Source: Brachionus koreanus (Eukaryota; Rotifera; Eurotatoria; Ploima; Brachionidae). Taken from it: DNA of 64,000 bases. The notes beneath the pieces were generated by a model. It saw only the letters and a program-made list of their open reading frames with translations, did no database searches and had not been told where the DNA came from. Below, piece by piece: positions 52,085 to 62,462 of this stretch. Where the stretch lies: contig PJRA01000005.1 in the NCBI GenBank assembly GCA_016987375.1, positions 734,327-798,326 of the forward strand, given 5' to 3'. Positions within the stretch are counted from its first letter, which is position 1. Each line of letters begins with the position of its first letter. The position numbers were made by a program, and so were the translations under genes.

Positions 52085-53848
52085 ATGAAATTGTACAATT
52101 TAGTTATAGGTTTGTTAGTCAAAGTTGTACTAGAAAATGTTAACGTGCTATTCAATGAGCTTAAGAAACTGCAACTTAGGATACAAGTGGGCAAATTGAG
52201 CGGCAAAAAACAAAAGTCAATAGAGAACAAACAAAATTGTCTTCATCTAGCTGAACAATTGTATTTTAATGAGAAATTTTTGCGCGTAGTCAAACTAGCT
52301 AACCAAAATGTGGACTCAAAGTCAATAGTGGACCGGGCTACCAAGCGTCCAGTTGAGCAGGTATTTCGCGCACTGGACGCCCTAGACGAGACCAATTTGG
52401 CCGAGATAGAAAAATTCATCGACGACTATCTGCACGAGCCCGGCGTGGAAATAACCAAGGCCAAGCTGACCGATTGGTGCGAAGAGCCGAGTTTTCTTAG
52501 CTCACTAAGCAACAACGAACTCAAGCTCTTCTTCAAGTCTCTAAACAGCCAATGGGTCGATCTGTACAAACAGTTCGACAGTCGCATGCTGGACGACAAC
52601 TGCGTGTCCAGCCATCTGCCCATGAAGTATCCGTTCGTGGTGCCTGGCGGACGCTTCATCGAAATTTACTACTGGGACTCATACTGGACCATCGAGGGCC
52701 TGCTTGTTTGTGGCATGCTACAAACAGTCAGACACTCGATTGAAAATTTTGTTGAATTTATAAAAAAATTTGGCTTCATACCCAATGGTTCACGTGTCTA
52801 CTACTTGAACAGGTCGCAGCCGCCCTATTTTTCCCAAATGGTAATGAGGTACTTTGACTTTTGCATGCAGTCAAATGAGCTAAGTAACGAGCAAAAAGAA
52901 GAGGCGAGAAAATTTGTGCTAGGCGAAGCTCTAGACTCCATGCTAATCGAGTATGCCTTTTGGATGAAAAACAAGGCGGTTGATGTTAGAATAAGCGATA
53001 GACGCTCGTGCAAACTGAATGTGTTTAGAGCTAATACGAGCGGGCCAAGACCGGAGTCGTTTTTCGAGGACTTGCACACGGCCAGTGAGCTAAAGAGCAA
53101 CGAAGAAAAGGAAAAATTGTATTTGGACATTGCGACTGCGGCCGAGTCAGGCATTGACTTTAGCAGCCGATGGTTCAAGGACCCCATGAACATGAACACA
53201 ATACAAACAAGCGATTTGATACCAGTTGATTTGAATTCAGTTATGTACAAAACCGAGCTGATTATATCCGATTTGAGTCGACTAAAAGGAGATTTGGAAA
53301 CAGCTCGAAAGTTCAAAATGCTTTCGCTTAAGCGCAGATTTGCCATTAACAAAGTGCTGTGGTCTTCGGACATGAACTGCTGGGCCGACTACAACTACAA
53401 GACAAATCAGTTCACCGATCATTTTTATGTGTCGAATTTGTCGCCCTTGTGGTTCGACATCAAGCCGCCCAATAACCTAAAAGAGACTGATTTGATCGAA
53501 TTGCATTTGAGCGGTTCCATTGACAATTATCATGGCATACCGTACTCGTTTATAAAATCGAGCCAGCAGTGGGATTTTCCTAATATATGGGCTCCCAATC
53601 AGCACAATCTGGTCGAGTTTTTGAACAAATTCGACAGAGAATTGGCGCTCAAATTGGCTAGAAAATTTTTCAGCTCCATTTACAAGGGTTGGGTTTCAAG
53701 TCAGGCTTTTTATGAAAAGTATAATGCGCACACGCCTGGTGAGCGCGGTCATGGTGGTGAATACGAAGTGCAGTCCGGATTCGGATGGACAAATGGCGTT
53801 ATATTTAAACTTATTGAAATATTTAAAGATGATATATTTGAAATTTAG
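52085..53848 (+). CDS. TREH: trehalase (GH37), 587 aa
   Basis: Single exon. Hydrolyses trehalose to two glucose. Trehalase signature 1 (PGGRFIEIYYWDSYW, 187-201) and signature 2 (QWDFPNIWAP, 495-504) are both present, as are SGIDFSSRW (catalytic acid Asp358 by analogy with E. coli Asp312) and FYEKYN (base Glu544, analogous to Glu496), followed by the Gly-rich loop GHGGEYEVQSGFGWTNGV. Length matches animal trehalases (about 580). The N-terminus is odd: MKLYNLVIGLLVKVVL is only weakly signal-like, and residues 20-90 diverge from the usual YCxGxLLHxVQ segment, so the enzyme may be cytosolic or the start mis-set. GC content is markedly above the flanks. It lies 4.3 kb upstream of TPS-TPP on the same strand. 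Confidence 0.95.
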   Translation: MKLYNLVIGLLVKVVLENVNVLFNELKKLQLRIQVGKLSGKKQKSIENKQNCLHLAEQLYFNEKFLRVVKLANQNVDSKSIVDRATKRPVEQVFRALDALDETNLAEIEKFIDDYLHEPGVEITKAKLTDWCEEPSFLSSLSNNELKLFFKSLNSQWVDLYKQFDSRMLDDNCVSSHLPMKYPFVVPGGRFIEIYYWDSYWTIEGLLVCGMLQTVRHSIENFVEFIKKFGFIPNGSRVYYLNRSQPPYFSQMVMRYFDFCMQSNELSNEQKEEARKFVLGEALDSMLIEYAFWMKNKAVDVRISDRRSCKLNVFRANTSGPRPESFFEDLHTASELKSNEEKEKLYLDIATAAESGIDFSSRWFKDPMNMNTIQTSDLIPVDLNSVMYKTELIISDLSRLKGDLETARKFKMLSLKRRFAINKVLWSSDMNCWADYNYKTNQFTDHFYVSNLSPLWFDIKPPNNLKETDLIELHLSGSIDNYHGIPYSFIKSSQQWDFPNIWAPNQHNLVEFLNKFDRELALKLARKFFSSIYKGWVSSQAFYEKYNAHTPGERGHGGEYEVQSGFGWTNGVIFKLIEIFKDDIFEI

Positions 53849-54970
53849 AAATTTAGAAATTTTTATGCTCAATTTTTTGTTTTGTTCATTTTATTTTATT
53901 ACTTTTATTAAAAAAAATATATATATATTTATGAAATTATTTTAATTTATTAATCTAATCTTTTTAACTATTAATTTCATTTATTAGTTTCAATTAATAG
54001 TTACATTTTTCGATTTTTGTAATCATTTACTGAGTATTTCTAGAAAATCAAATAAATAAAATTTAAAAAAAAAAATTTTTATTTTAAATTGAGAGACCAT
54101 CATATGGGTCGCAAAAATAAGCAATTAATTTTGAAAAAATTTTATAAATTTTAAAACAAAATAAAAATAAAAGGTAAAAATTTTTATTTTTTTTTTGTCG
54201 AGAGAGAAAACAACTTTAACTTTATTTCAAAAGCTTTCATAATTATTAATTTTGCCATTCTTTAGATTTCACTTTTTGTATATACTTATGTCGCCTAATC
54301 AAAAGATCAGTTTTTTAGTTCAAAGAAATTTTTTTACAGATCATTTTCTATTCAATTAACACTAGAAAAACTTTTTATAAAAACTTTTTTTTTTTATAAA
54401 TTTTTATTAACTGAAAACTCTCATTTTATTTTTCCTATTTACTTGAAATATTTTAATCTAATTTTAAAGAAAACACAGATTAATTGATAATGTTATTAGA
54501 TTTAACTGTCTAAAACTGTAAAAAAAATTGAATTTTTAAATGATTAAAATTCAAAAAAATAATTTATTTATTAAATTTAAAAAATTAAAAAATTATTTTA
54601 AAAAGTAGTTTATTTTTAAAACTAACTTAAAACTTTATTATCAAAAGGAAGAAGCTGATATAAAAAATTTTTATTCAGTACTTATAAATTTTAATTTTTA
54701 AAGAATATACCCAATCTTATGTATTAACGATATGATTATAATATCATAAACTTCATATTGATTTGGTGCATATTTATTGAGTTATGACTATGAATATCTG
54801 AGATATTTTGACTTGAAGACAAGCAACTTTTGTTTTTTTTCAAATCTTTGAGGGCTTGGGGCCAAAATAATATAAATTATAGTTGGTATGATAACCCCCC
54901 CCCCTTAAAAAACTGGATTTTCTAGGATTCTTCGTTAGACTTTTATAGACTCTTCGTTAGACTTTTATAG
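53849..54970. other. no gene seen
   Basis: AT-rich. A TTAACACTAGAAAAAC at 54356-54371 resembles a lone end of the piggyBac MITE family. A C-run (54892-54904) is the only long G/C tract. Confidence 0.35.
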
Positions 54971-54975
54971 ACTTT

Positions 54976-55435
54976 TAGGAGCAGCTATTTATGCTCCATT
55001 CTAACTTAAACGCTCAGGGTTTAGTTAGTTAACTAATCCAGTGACATTGACAGAGATGTCCCTATATCAAATATTACTCTCGCTTTAATAGCGACTGCTA
55101 GGGAACTGTTGACCATTTTTACCACTGCCGGATCATTAATGACCGGAACCAGTCATAGACTATTATTTTTCCCAGGTATTAACTGAAAATCGCCAGGTAG
55201 CCACTGCACGCACTATAAACATTACTGCCACCGAGAAGCACTTTTATTAGTCTTCTGAAGCTTTTATCCTCATCGCTAGATATAATGTTTACATTAGTAC
55301 CCTTGGGCCCGTCTATCCGATCTCTTCGTTAGATGTTTAGGAGCAGCTATTTATGCTCCATTTGATGGTTTAGTTAGTTAACTAATCCAGTCATATCGAC
55401 AGAGATGTCGCGATATCACACTTGTACCCTTCTTA
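54976..55435. repeat. direct repeat of a ~100-bp GC-richer unit
   Basis: The unit TAGGAGCAGCTATTTATGCTCCATT ... TTAGTTAGTTAACTAATCCAG ... ACAGAGATGTC occurs at about 54976-55070 and again at about 55333-55410. Short CTTCGTTAGACTTTTATAGA tandems precede the first. The intervening ~260 bp is also GC-richer than the flanks. No open frame; probably part of an unclassified mobile element. Confidence 0.5.
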
Positions 55436-56139
55436 CTTTAAGAACATTTTCTTCTTCCATTAGACAAGTTACTGATACAAAATTTCAAAATTTAAAATTT
55501 TTATTTTATATAATTTTTTAGAATAAAATTAACAAAGAGTTAGGCATGACAACTTGAAAAGAATTGAATTTTGTTTATTTTAACTTATACAATGACTAAT
55601 GGTTTAAGAATTTCAAAAATGCTAGAATAAAAAATGCAGTCTTAATTATTTTTTTATTTCCTATACATTTGAGTTAAAAATGAAATTAGCATTCAATAAA
55701 ACATTTTAAATTTTTAGTTGGCGTTTTATATAAAAAAAAATATGAATAACAGCTTTAATTTCAACATTAATTGTTTAAACTTTTTTCACGGCTATTCAAG
55801 CTGAAAATGTTCTTTCGAAAAGAACGTTCTCAAGTGAAAGAGAAATAATTATTTAATAGAGTTTATTTAGCCACTTTTTTTAATTATCTTACAAACATTA
55901 AACAATTTTTTAAAAAATTTCAAAATTATACATTGAGTAATTTTTTTGATTTTAAATTTTGAAATTTCAATTAAAAAAATTTTACTGAATATTTAAGAAA
56001 GCTAAATAATTAATTGAAATGAAACGATTTTCTAAAGTATATTCAAATAGTAGCTTTTTGAATCTAAAATACGATGTCAAATTTCAGTTATTTTAAGAAT
56101 TCAAAGATCAATCTATTTTTTTCTTATTTACTCCTTTTG

Positions 56140-56930
56140 GAGAATAGGGTCATTATTTTTGATTTCCACTCAAATCAATCTTTCACTTTGACTCTTCCTT
56201 CTTCCCATGTCTTTCTCATGTAAGTGAGCCTTTTCTTAATTGTTGACCTCCATATTAAAGCTGGTAATCTCACCTTGCATAGCCATTCAGGTGTCCATTG
56301 AAGGAATCTTTTTGGTATCCTTGTTTCTTTCAGGACATGTCCAAGCCATCGAAGTCTTTTACTCTTTATACATTTACTTTATGGGTCTGAATTTGTGTGA
56401 AAGATGTTCAGGCTTTTTCTGTCAAATTCAAACATTTCCCAACATTCTCTACCGTACATCAGTGTTGCTATTTCTTTGATGCTAAGAGGAGAACAAACAG
56501 GATTCAGACGAGAAAGAGAATGCAAAGATCAGATGAGGAACTTTATACAACAAAGTCAGGAATTGTATAGCCCCTTGTATCTTAACTACATTGACTTCTA
56601 TGGCCCATACTAAGATCATATGGCTTGCCACAGAACATAGTTAACTTGATAAAATTCTTTTTCAAGAAATTCGAGTGAAGTGTGATTCTGGAAAAAAGAT
56701 AATCAGAAAGTCAGACAAGGGTACACTATCTCCCCAACACTATTCCCTAATATTGATTGATTATGTCATGAATAAAACAACTGACAGAGCAAATGGTATA
56801 CAATAGGGATTAACAACAAAGTTTGATTATTTAGACTTTGCAGATGATCTGGTTATATTTAGAATTGACTTTCTAAAGGAAAGATGCAGCATGCAAATCG
56901 AAGGTTACCAACTATAATCGAAAATTTACT
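56140..56930. mobile_element. RTE-like LINE with inverted 5' segment
   Basis: Minus strand, 56486 down to about 56140: IKEIATLMYGRECWEMFEFD, SKRLRWLGHVLKETRIPKRF, LQWTPEWLCKVRLPALIWRS, the end of an RTE-type LINE protein. Plus strand, from about 56490 to 56930: RGEQTGFRRERECKDQMRNF, LYLNYIDFYGPY, KVRQGYTISPTLFPNI and FDYLDFADDLVIFR, the preceding reverse transcriptase part of the same protein. The two halves are head to head and about 100 residues between them are missing. Confidence 0.8.
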
Positions 56931-58080
56931 CATTTTATCAATTTTTTTTACAGAATTTTGCATATAAAAAATTAAGCTAAACATTAAAAGTTTACTTTAA
57001 AAATGGTTTTAAAATAATAATGACACGACAATTTTAAGTCGTCTGTCAATTTCAAATAAGCTTAAAAAAAATATCACATCAATTTTTTTTTTCTTTTGAA
57101 TTTTTTTGAAAATTAATATTCTTGTTTTGGTAATTTTTTTTTTTTAATCAAACACTAAATCTATCATATTCATATTCATAAATTTTACATACCATTATTT
57201 GTTGCTTAATAGCATTGAAAAATTGCTTTCATCTAAAAATTGATTTTTAAATTTAAAAAAAAAAATTTTTTAAGTCATTTATTTGATTAGAAACAAGCAT
57301 ATTATTTTGTTATTACACAATATCTTGATCAAATTATTTAAATTTAAACGAGAAATGATAAGCTATGTCAATATTTCAAACGTTTCACATTTGCCAAATA
57401 TTCATAACAAAAATGTAAGAATCTAAGCGATATGAATGTAAAATGTTTGAATAATCTTAGCTAATTTATTTGGCATTTATGTTAGATTTTAGATTCAATA
57501 ACTCAACATGTAAATGATGGAATAGTTTTCTGAACCAAAAAAAATTATACAAACCAACATAACTTCCTCGGTAAATATTTTAAATAGAAAAATTAGAATA
57601 AAAATAATTTTTTGATCAATTTAAAATAATCATTAAAAAAAGCTTAGCATTTTTAATGTAGAGTAGTTTTAATTAATGTGGTAAACATTTGAATAAAACG
57701 CCTCTAAATTGCTTGCATGCAATCGAAAAATGATCAAACAAAGCTTACATTAAATATTTTCAAAAAGCTCTATTTGAATTTGAGCGTTTATCGTCTTTGA
57801 AACTAAAAAAAAGAAAAAAATATTTAAATAAATTATTCAATAAATTTACATAATATTAAAAAAAATAAAACTTTATTTCCACGGCCTTGGGGTTAACATG
57901 CAAACATAGACTTACATTGAATAGAACATTCTAGTAAATCAAACAAGCATTTTTTTTTAGCTATTTTAATCTAATGTAAGACTTGATTAAAACAAGGGTT
58001 TTATTTTGAGAGCGAGGATTGTCCTTGGCACCAAGATCACAATAATCTTCTTAGAAAAAAATTAATTTTTTTTTTAAATA
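56931..58080. other. no gene seen
   Basis: AT-rich region upstream of TPS-TPP. CCCACTTTTTAG lies 15 bases before the TPS ATG and looks like a 3' splice site with no upstream coding exon. Confidence 0.4.
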
Positions 58081-58124
58081 TTTTCTTATAATTTTACACC
58101 CACTTTTTAGACAGAAATTCAAAA

Positions 58125-60431
58125 ATGTCCAGATCATTGGTTGTTGTAGCCAACCGCCTGCCCTTCGTGATAAGCTTAGATGAGGAGGGCAGTCCGGTTC
58201 GAACAAACTCATTCGGAGGCCTGGTTACTGCACTGGCTCCATTGGTCATAAAATGCAAGGGATTTTGGGTCGGATGGGCCGGCAAAGACTTCACCAAAGA
58301 CATGCAGCTGCCTCCTAGCAAAGATCCAACTGCAATTGCGCACGGCATCGAGCCATCACAAATAATTCCCATATTTTACACTGAAGAAACATACAAAGCT
58401 TTCTATAATGGAATGTGCAACGCTTCTCTTTGGCCACTGATACACTCATTGCCGACTCTGGCAATTTTCAAGTCAGACTACTGGAACTCGTATTTGGAAG
58501 TGAACGAACATTACGCGTCGGCAGCATTCGAGGCCGTCAAACAATTCAAAGATCCAAATGATAGAAACAATTTAGTTTGGGTGCATGACTACCATTTGAT
58601 GGTGATGCCAATGATGCTCAAGAACATGATTGACGAGGCGAACATAAATTGTAAAATAGCTTTTTTTTTGCACACACCTTTTCCTTCTTGGGACATATTT
58701 CGTCTAAATCCGTGGGCAAATGAAATGCTGCTTGGCCTACTCGGCTGTGATTTGATCGCCTTTCACACAAATACATACGCCATTAACTTTATCGAGTGCT
58801 GCTATCATATTCTAGGCTCGAGAATAGACAAACAGGAAATGCTTGTCGAGTATGGTAATAAGACAATAATTGTGCGCGCTCTGCCTCTAGGTATTCCATA
58901 CAATTGGTTCGAAGACACGGCCAAGGCTTCACCAAAGCCTTTTCATTGTAAGGAAACGATTATACTTGGCGTAGATAGACTAGACTATACAAAAGGAATT
59001 ATACACCGTGCAAGAGGCTATGAAAGATTTTTAGAAAAGTATCCGGAGTGCAGAGAAAAAGTTGTTTTCTTTCAAATAGCAGTGCCGTCGCGAACCGACG
59101 TGGACGACTACCGCAATTTGAAGGACGAGCTCGAGAGAGAAATCGGACGAATAAGTGGACGGTTCGGCACAGCCGAATGGACCCCCATCAAATACATTTA
59201 CAACAACATACCCCAGTATGAGCTAGCCGGCTATTATCGCGACGCTCGCATAGCTCTGATCACTGCTGTCAGAGACGGCATGAATTTGGTCGCCAAGGAG
59301 TATGTAGCATGTCAGATAGCCGATCCAGGCGTTCTAGTATTGTCACCGTTTACGGGTGCTGGTGAAACTATGCATGAAGCGTTGTTAGTCAACCCTCTAG
59401 AGCAGGAAATGCTGGCCGACACAATCAAAAATGCCTATGACATGAAGTACCATGAGAGAAAGCTTAGAATGAACGCTCTTCAAACCAGAGAAAGACTGTT
59501 CAATTTGGACACTTGGCGAGACTCGTTCTTTGACGCTGTTGATCTCATAGACAGCGTCAAAAAAATGCAATCACTAAATCTATACGATTTCGAGACTTGG
59601 CTAGATCCTCTCATCCGCGGCTACAGACTAACTGTTATTTTGGACTACGATGGCACTCTAGTTCCCATTAAGCCACATCCCGATCTTGCTGTTCTATCAG
59701 ACGAAGTAAAAGACCTGTTGCAAAAATTAATTGATTTTAAGTTGGTTGATGTGTGCATTTTGTCCGGTAGATCGATGGAAAATTTGAGCAAAATGGTCAC
59801 TTTGAGAGACATTAATCTGGCGGCCAGTCACGGCATGGAGCTCAAATTGGCTAATGGCATTGAGGAAGAGAACGAACAAGCTATTATATTTAAGAATAAA
59901 GTGCCTGAATTGGCTGCCGAATTGAAGGAAAATGTTTGCCACTATGGCGGATGGATTGAGGAAAAAAAGTATCACGTTACTTTTCACTGGAGAGATACTA
60001 ATCCAAGTCTGAGACCAACAATGGTTCAGCGAGCCAAAGAAATTATTCAAAAGCACGGCTTCCAGGCTTTGAATGGTCATTGTACTGTCGAAGCGAGACC
60101 TTCGATCGGTTGGGACAAAGGCAGAGGAGTATACAACATTTTGGAGAGACTGCATGGAGTCACATGGGCTGATAATGTCAGAACTATTTTTATTGGTGAT
60201 GATGAGACTGATGAAGATGCAATGCGAGCTCTGGCAGGCTTGGGAATCACGTTCAGAGTGGGCAAGCCAAATATCAGGACTCATGCTTCGCACAGGCTAC
60301 CTAATCCGGACGCTGTCAAGGTATTTCTTGAATGGGCTGTTGAATATGCTGAGAGTAAAAAGAAATATTATTTGTCGACTCCAAGTGAAAGAAGAAGTCA
60401 AGGTTTGGTCAAAAGAGATCGTTCGCGATAG
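58125..60431 (+). CDS. TPS: trehalose-6-phosphate synthase fused to trehalose-6-phosphate phosphatase, 768 aa
   Basis: Single exon. Residues 1-~485 are a GT20 glycosyltransferase that makes trehalose-6-phosphate from UDP-glucose and glucose-6-phosphate: VVVANRLPFVISLDE, NSFGGLVTALAPL, FWVGWAGKD, VWVHDYHLMVMP, LGVDRLDYTKGI, and the nucleotide-binding DGMNLVAKEYVACQ. Residues ~500-745 are an HAD-type phosphatase: ILDYDGTLVP (nucleophile Asp507, Asp509), LSGRS, HCTVEARPSIGWDKGRG and FIGDDETDEDA (691-699), so both activities appear intact. Length and fusion match animal TPS proteins (about 800 aa). Intronless, and GC-richer than surrounding DNA, like trehalase upstream. Product trehalose serves as storage sugar and stress/desiccation protectant. 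Confidence 0.97.
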   Translation: MSRSLVVVANRLPFVISLDEEGSPVRTNSFGGLVTALAPLVIKCKGFWVGWAGKDFTKDMQLPPSKDPTAIAHGIEPSQIIPIFYTEETYKAFYNGMCNASLWPLIHSLPTLAIFKSDYWNSYLEVNEHYASAAFEAVKQFKDPNDRNNLVWVHDYHLMVMPMMLKNMIDEANINCKIAFFLHTPFPSWDIFRLNPWANEMLLGLLGCDLIAFHTNTYAINFIECCYHILGSRIDKQEMLVEYGNKTIIVRALPLGIPYNWFEDTAKASPKPFHCKETIILGVDRLDYTKGIIHRARGYERFLEKYPECREKVVFFQIAVPSRTDVDDYRNLKDELEREIGRISGRFGTAEWTPIKYIYNNIPQYELAGYYRDARIALITAVRDGMNLVAKEYVACQIADPGVLVLSPFTGAGETMHEALLVNPLEQEMLADTIKNAYDMKYHERKLRMNALQTRERLFNLDTWRDSFFDAVDLIDSVKKMQSLNLYDFETWLDPLIRGYRLTVILDYDGTLVPIKPHPDLAVLSDEVKDLLQKLIDFKLVDVCILSGRSMENLSKMVTLRDINLAASHGMELKLANGIEEENEQAIIFKNKVPELAAELKENVCHYGGWIEEKKYHVTFHWRDTNPSLRPTMVQRAKEIIQKHGFQALNGHCTVEARPSIGWDKGRGVYNILERLHGVTWADNVRTIFIGDDETDEDAMRALAGLGITFRVGKPNIRTHASHRLPNPDAVKVFLEWAVEYAESKKKYYLSTPSERRSQGLVKRDRSR

Positions 60432-60975
60432 TTTTTTTTTATTTAATTTTCTAAAATTTGAATCTTTTTTTTTTTCAAAAATTTCTCTATTTATCATTTA
60501 TGTAAATCTGCTAGAATTTACTGCAAAAAGAATATTGCTTTTTTTTTTCTCTTCAAATTAAAACTTGCTGATTATTAATGCATTTTATTTAATTTTAATT
60601 AATTAAAGCTCAATTTGAATAAACTTTAAAAAAGTATATTTTAATGTTTAATTAAACAGAAAAAGTTTTTATTTAAGTGATTTGATCATATTTACTCAGA
60701 TAGATGTAAAATTTAACAAAAATAAAACAAAAATTTTCTTTAATATTTTTTTAATTGAATAAAATTTCTTTTCTATAATTTAATCGGATACTTTTAAACA
60801 CTTTTTAAAAGGATTTTAAGACTAAATTGAATTTTTTTCCCTATTTTTAAATTGTTTCATTGTTAATTGTTAGTTAATTGAACAGCTCTTTCATAAAATC
60901 ATGTTTTTTTTAGAAAAAACCCTCAATGAGATATCATCTTTTAGATAATGTGAAATAAGATTATTTACAAAATAT
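60432..60975. other. no gene seen
   Basis: 3' flank of TPS-TPP; AT-rich with several AATAAA-like words that could serve as polyadenylation signals. Confidence 0.35.
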
Positions 60976-60979
60976 TAGT

Positions 60980-61460
60980 ACAGTGTTATTGGTACAAAAT
61001 AGAGTACAAAAAAGAGCAACAAAGTTGGTAAGAAGTAACAGTAACATTTATTTAAGACCTTAAGACTTAAAGACCTTAAGATTCAAACTCTAACAGAACT
61101 TCGAAATCGTGGAGATCTGACTCAAATGTTTAAAATTGTTAAAGGAATTGATAACGTTAATCTTTACAAAGGAATTAATTTCAACAACGTTCCAAATCAA
61201 CAGATGAAACTGAGAGGTCATAAGTATAAGTTAATGAGAGAAATAGTGCGGAAATGCTCACAAAGATATAACTTTTTGACAAATAGAGTCGTGAATGAAT
61301 GGAACAAACAGAAAACGTCAACGTTTTCAAAAGAATTTTCGATGATCATAACATGTTTGAACGGACAATCGCACAAATAACTGCTGAAGCCAACAGTTGG
61401 CTGGACGCCCAAGGCGTGTGTATAACCTTAATGTTATACAGAGCAGTTTTTATTATTATT
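60980..61460 (+). pseudogene. LINE (CR1/jockey-type) 3' end
   Basis: Reads LVQNRVQKRATKLVRSNSN, then MFKIVKGIDNVN and MKLRGHKYKLMREIVRKCSQ, RYNFLTNRVVNEWNK, the standard end of CR1/jockey LINE polyproteins, with frame breaks. An (ATT)n-rich tail follows (61450-61475), as expected for a LINE 3' end. It is the counterpart of the fragment at 25.2-25.9 kb. Confidence 0.8.
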
Positions 61461-61481
61461 ATTATATTATATAAAAATTAG

Positions 61482-61642
61482 AGTACAAAAAGGAAAAACT
61501 ATATAATTTTTTTTCTAATTGTGCAAAAATGGTTCTGTAACAGTATCAGACTTGTGCTAGAGTCAAAAAAAAAAGTCTTTTTAAAAAGTCTTTTGAAAGT
61601 CAAGTCTTGACATTTGACTTGACATTTTTTCCTTTTTGTACT
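61482..61642. mobile_element. short MITE with 17-bp terminal inverted repeat
   Basis: AGTACAAAAAGGAAAAA at 61482-61498 and its exact complement at 61626-61642. The interior has AAGTC/GACTT repeats similar to those inside the hAT MITE at 18.6 kb. It directly follows the LINE tail. No target duplication is resolved. Confidence 0.55.
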
Positions 61643-62462
61643 GTAATTTTTGTACTAAGATTACTAATATTTTCACATTGCCATCTTTTTTTTTTTCGGT
61701 TTACTGCACACCATTACACACTTTTGGTTTATTCCGACATACCTTCAAACACCTTGAAAATTCTGAAAGAGGATTAAAAGCCAGATTTTACAAAAAAGAC
61801 TAAATAAAAATATGCTTTTTTGTTATTTATGAGATCGAAAGAAATAAATTTTGGGTTTAAAAGTATGTCAGCTCACTCTTAAGTCGATATCCAAAAAACA
61901 AGATGTTAACAAAATCCTCAATAATAAATGCTAAATTATTAGCCATTTATGGGTTTATGGATTTTTAGACTCGACAAATTCAAATACACATTTTTTAGAT
62001 TAAATTAAAAATTTTCTTGTATTATTTAAAAATTTTTTTTTTCTATTTATATAAGAAATTACTCCAAGCACAATGTGTACAGCCTGTACAAAAATAGTAT
62101 CGATTAATTAAAACTATATATATATATATTTGTTGCGATACTTGAACTTATGATTCTCATCCTCACAGCTTAATTTCGACCTCATAATTAACTTTGGTCA
62201 TTTCAAATTTAGTCTAAATTATCTTTAAAGAATAAGCTTATATTTTAATTTAAGTTAAATAGAATTTTTGACTTAACAATTATAACTTTATGTTTTTTCA
62301 ACTTTTACCTAGCTATACTTTTATTTGTAAATAAAGAGTTAGGTAAAATTTGCAAAAAATAATTTAAAATTTTTTTTCCCCTTATTTAAAATTTAATTTG
62401 ATTTTATTTTTAAAAATTATAAATTTTAAAAAATTACATTAGAAAAAAATATATATATAAAC
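61643..62462. other. no gene seen
   Basis: AT-rich with a short (TA)n at about 62118-62130; no coding segment recognised. Confidence 0.4.

Noticed and set aside
52426..53373. Open frames antisense to trehalase
   Set aside because: Shadows created by the higher GC and codon bias of the gene.
52085..60431. Bacterial horizontal transfer of the trehalose genes
   Set aside because: The TPS-TPP fusion and its N-terminus look like the animal type; GC and lack of introns alone are not sufficient evidence.
59727..60561. Open frames overlapping the 3' part of TPS-TPP on both strands
   Set aside because: Shadows of the phosphatase domain; no family resemblance.
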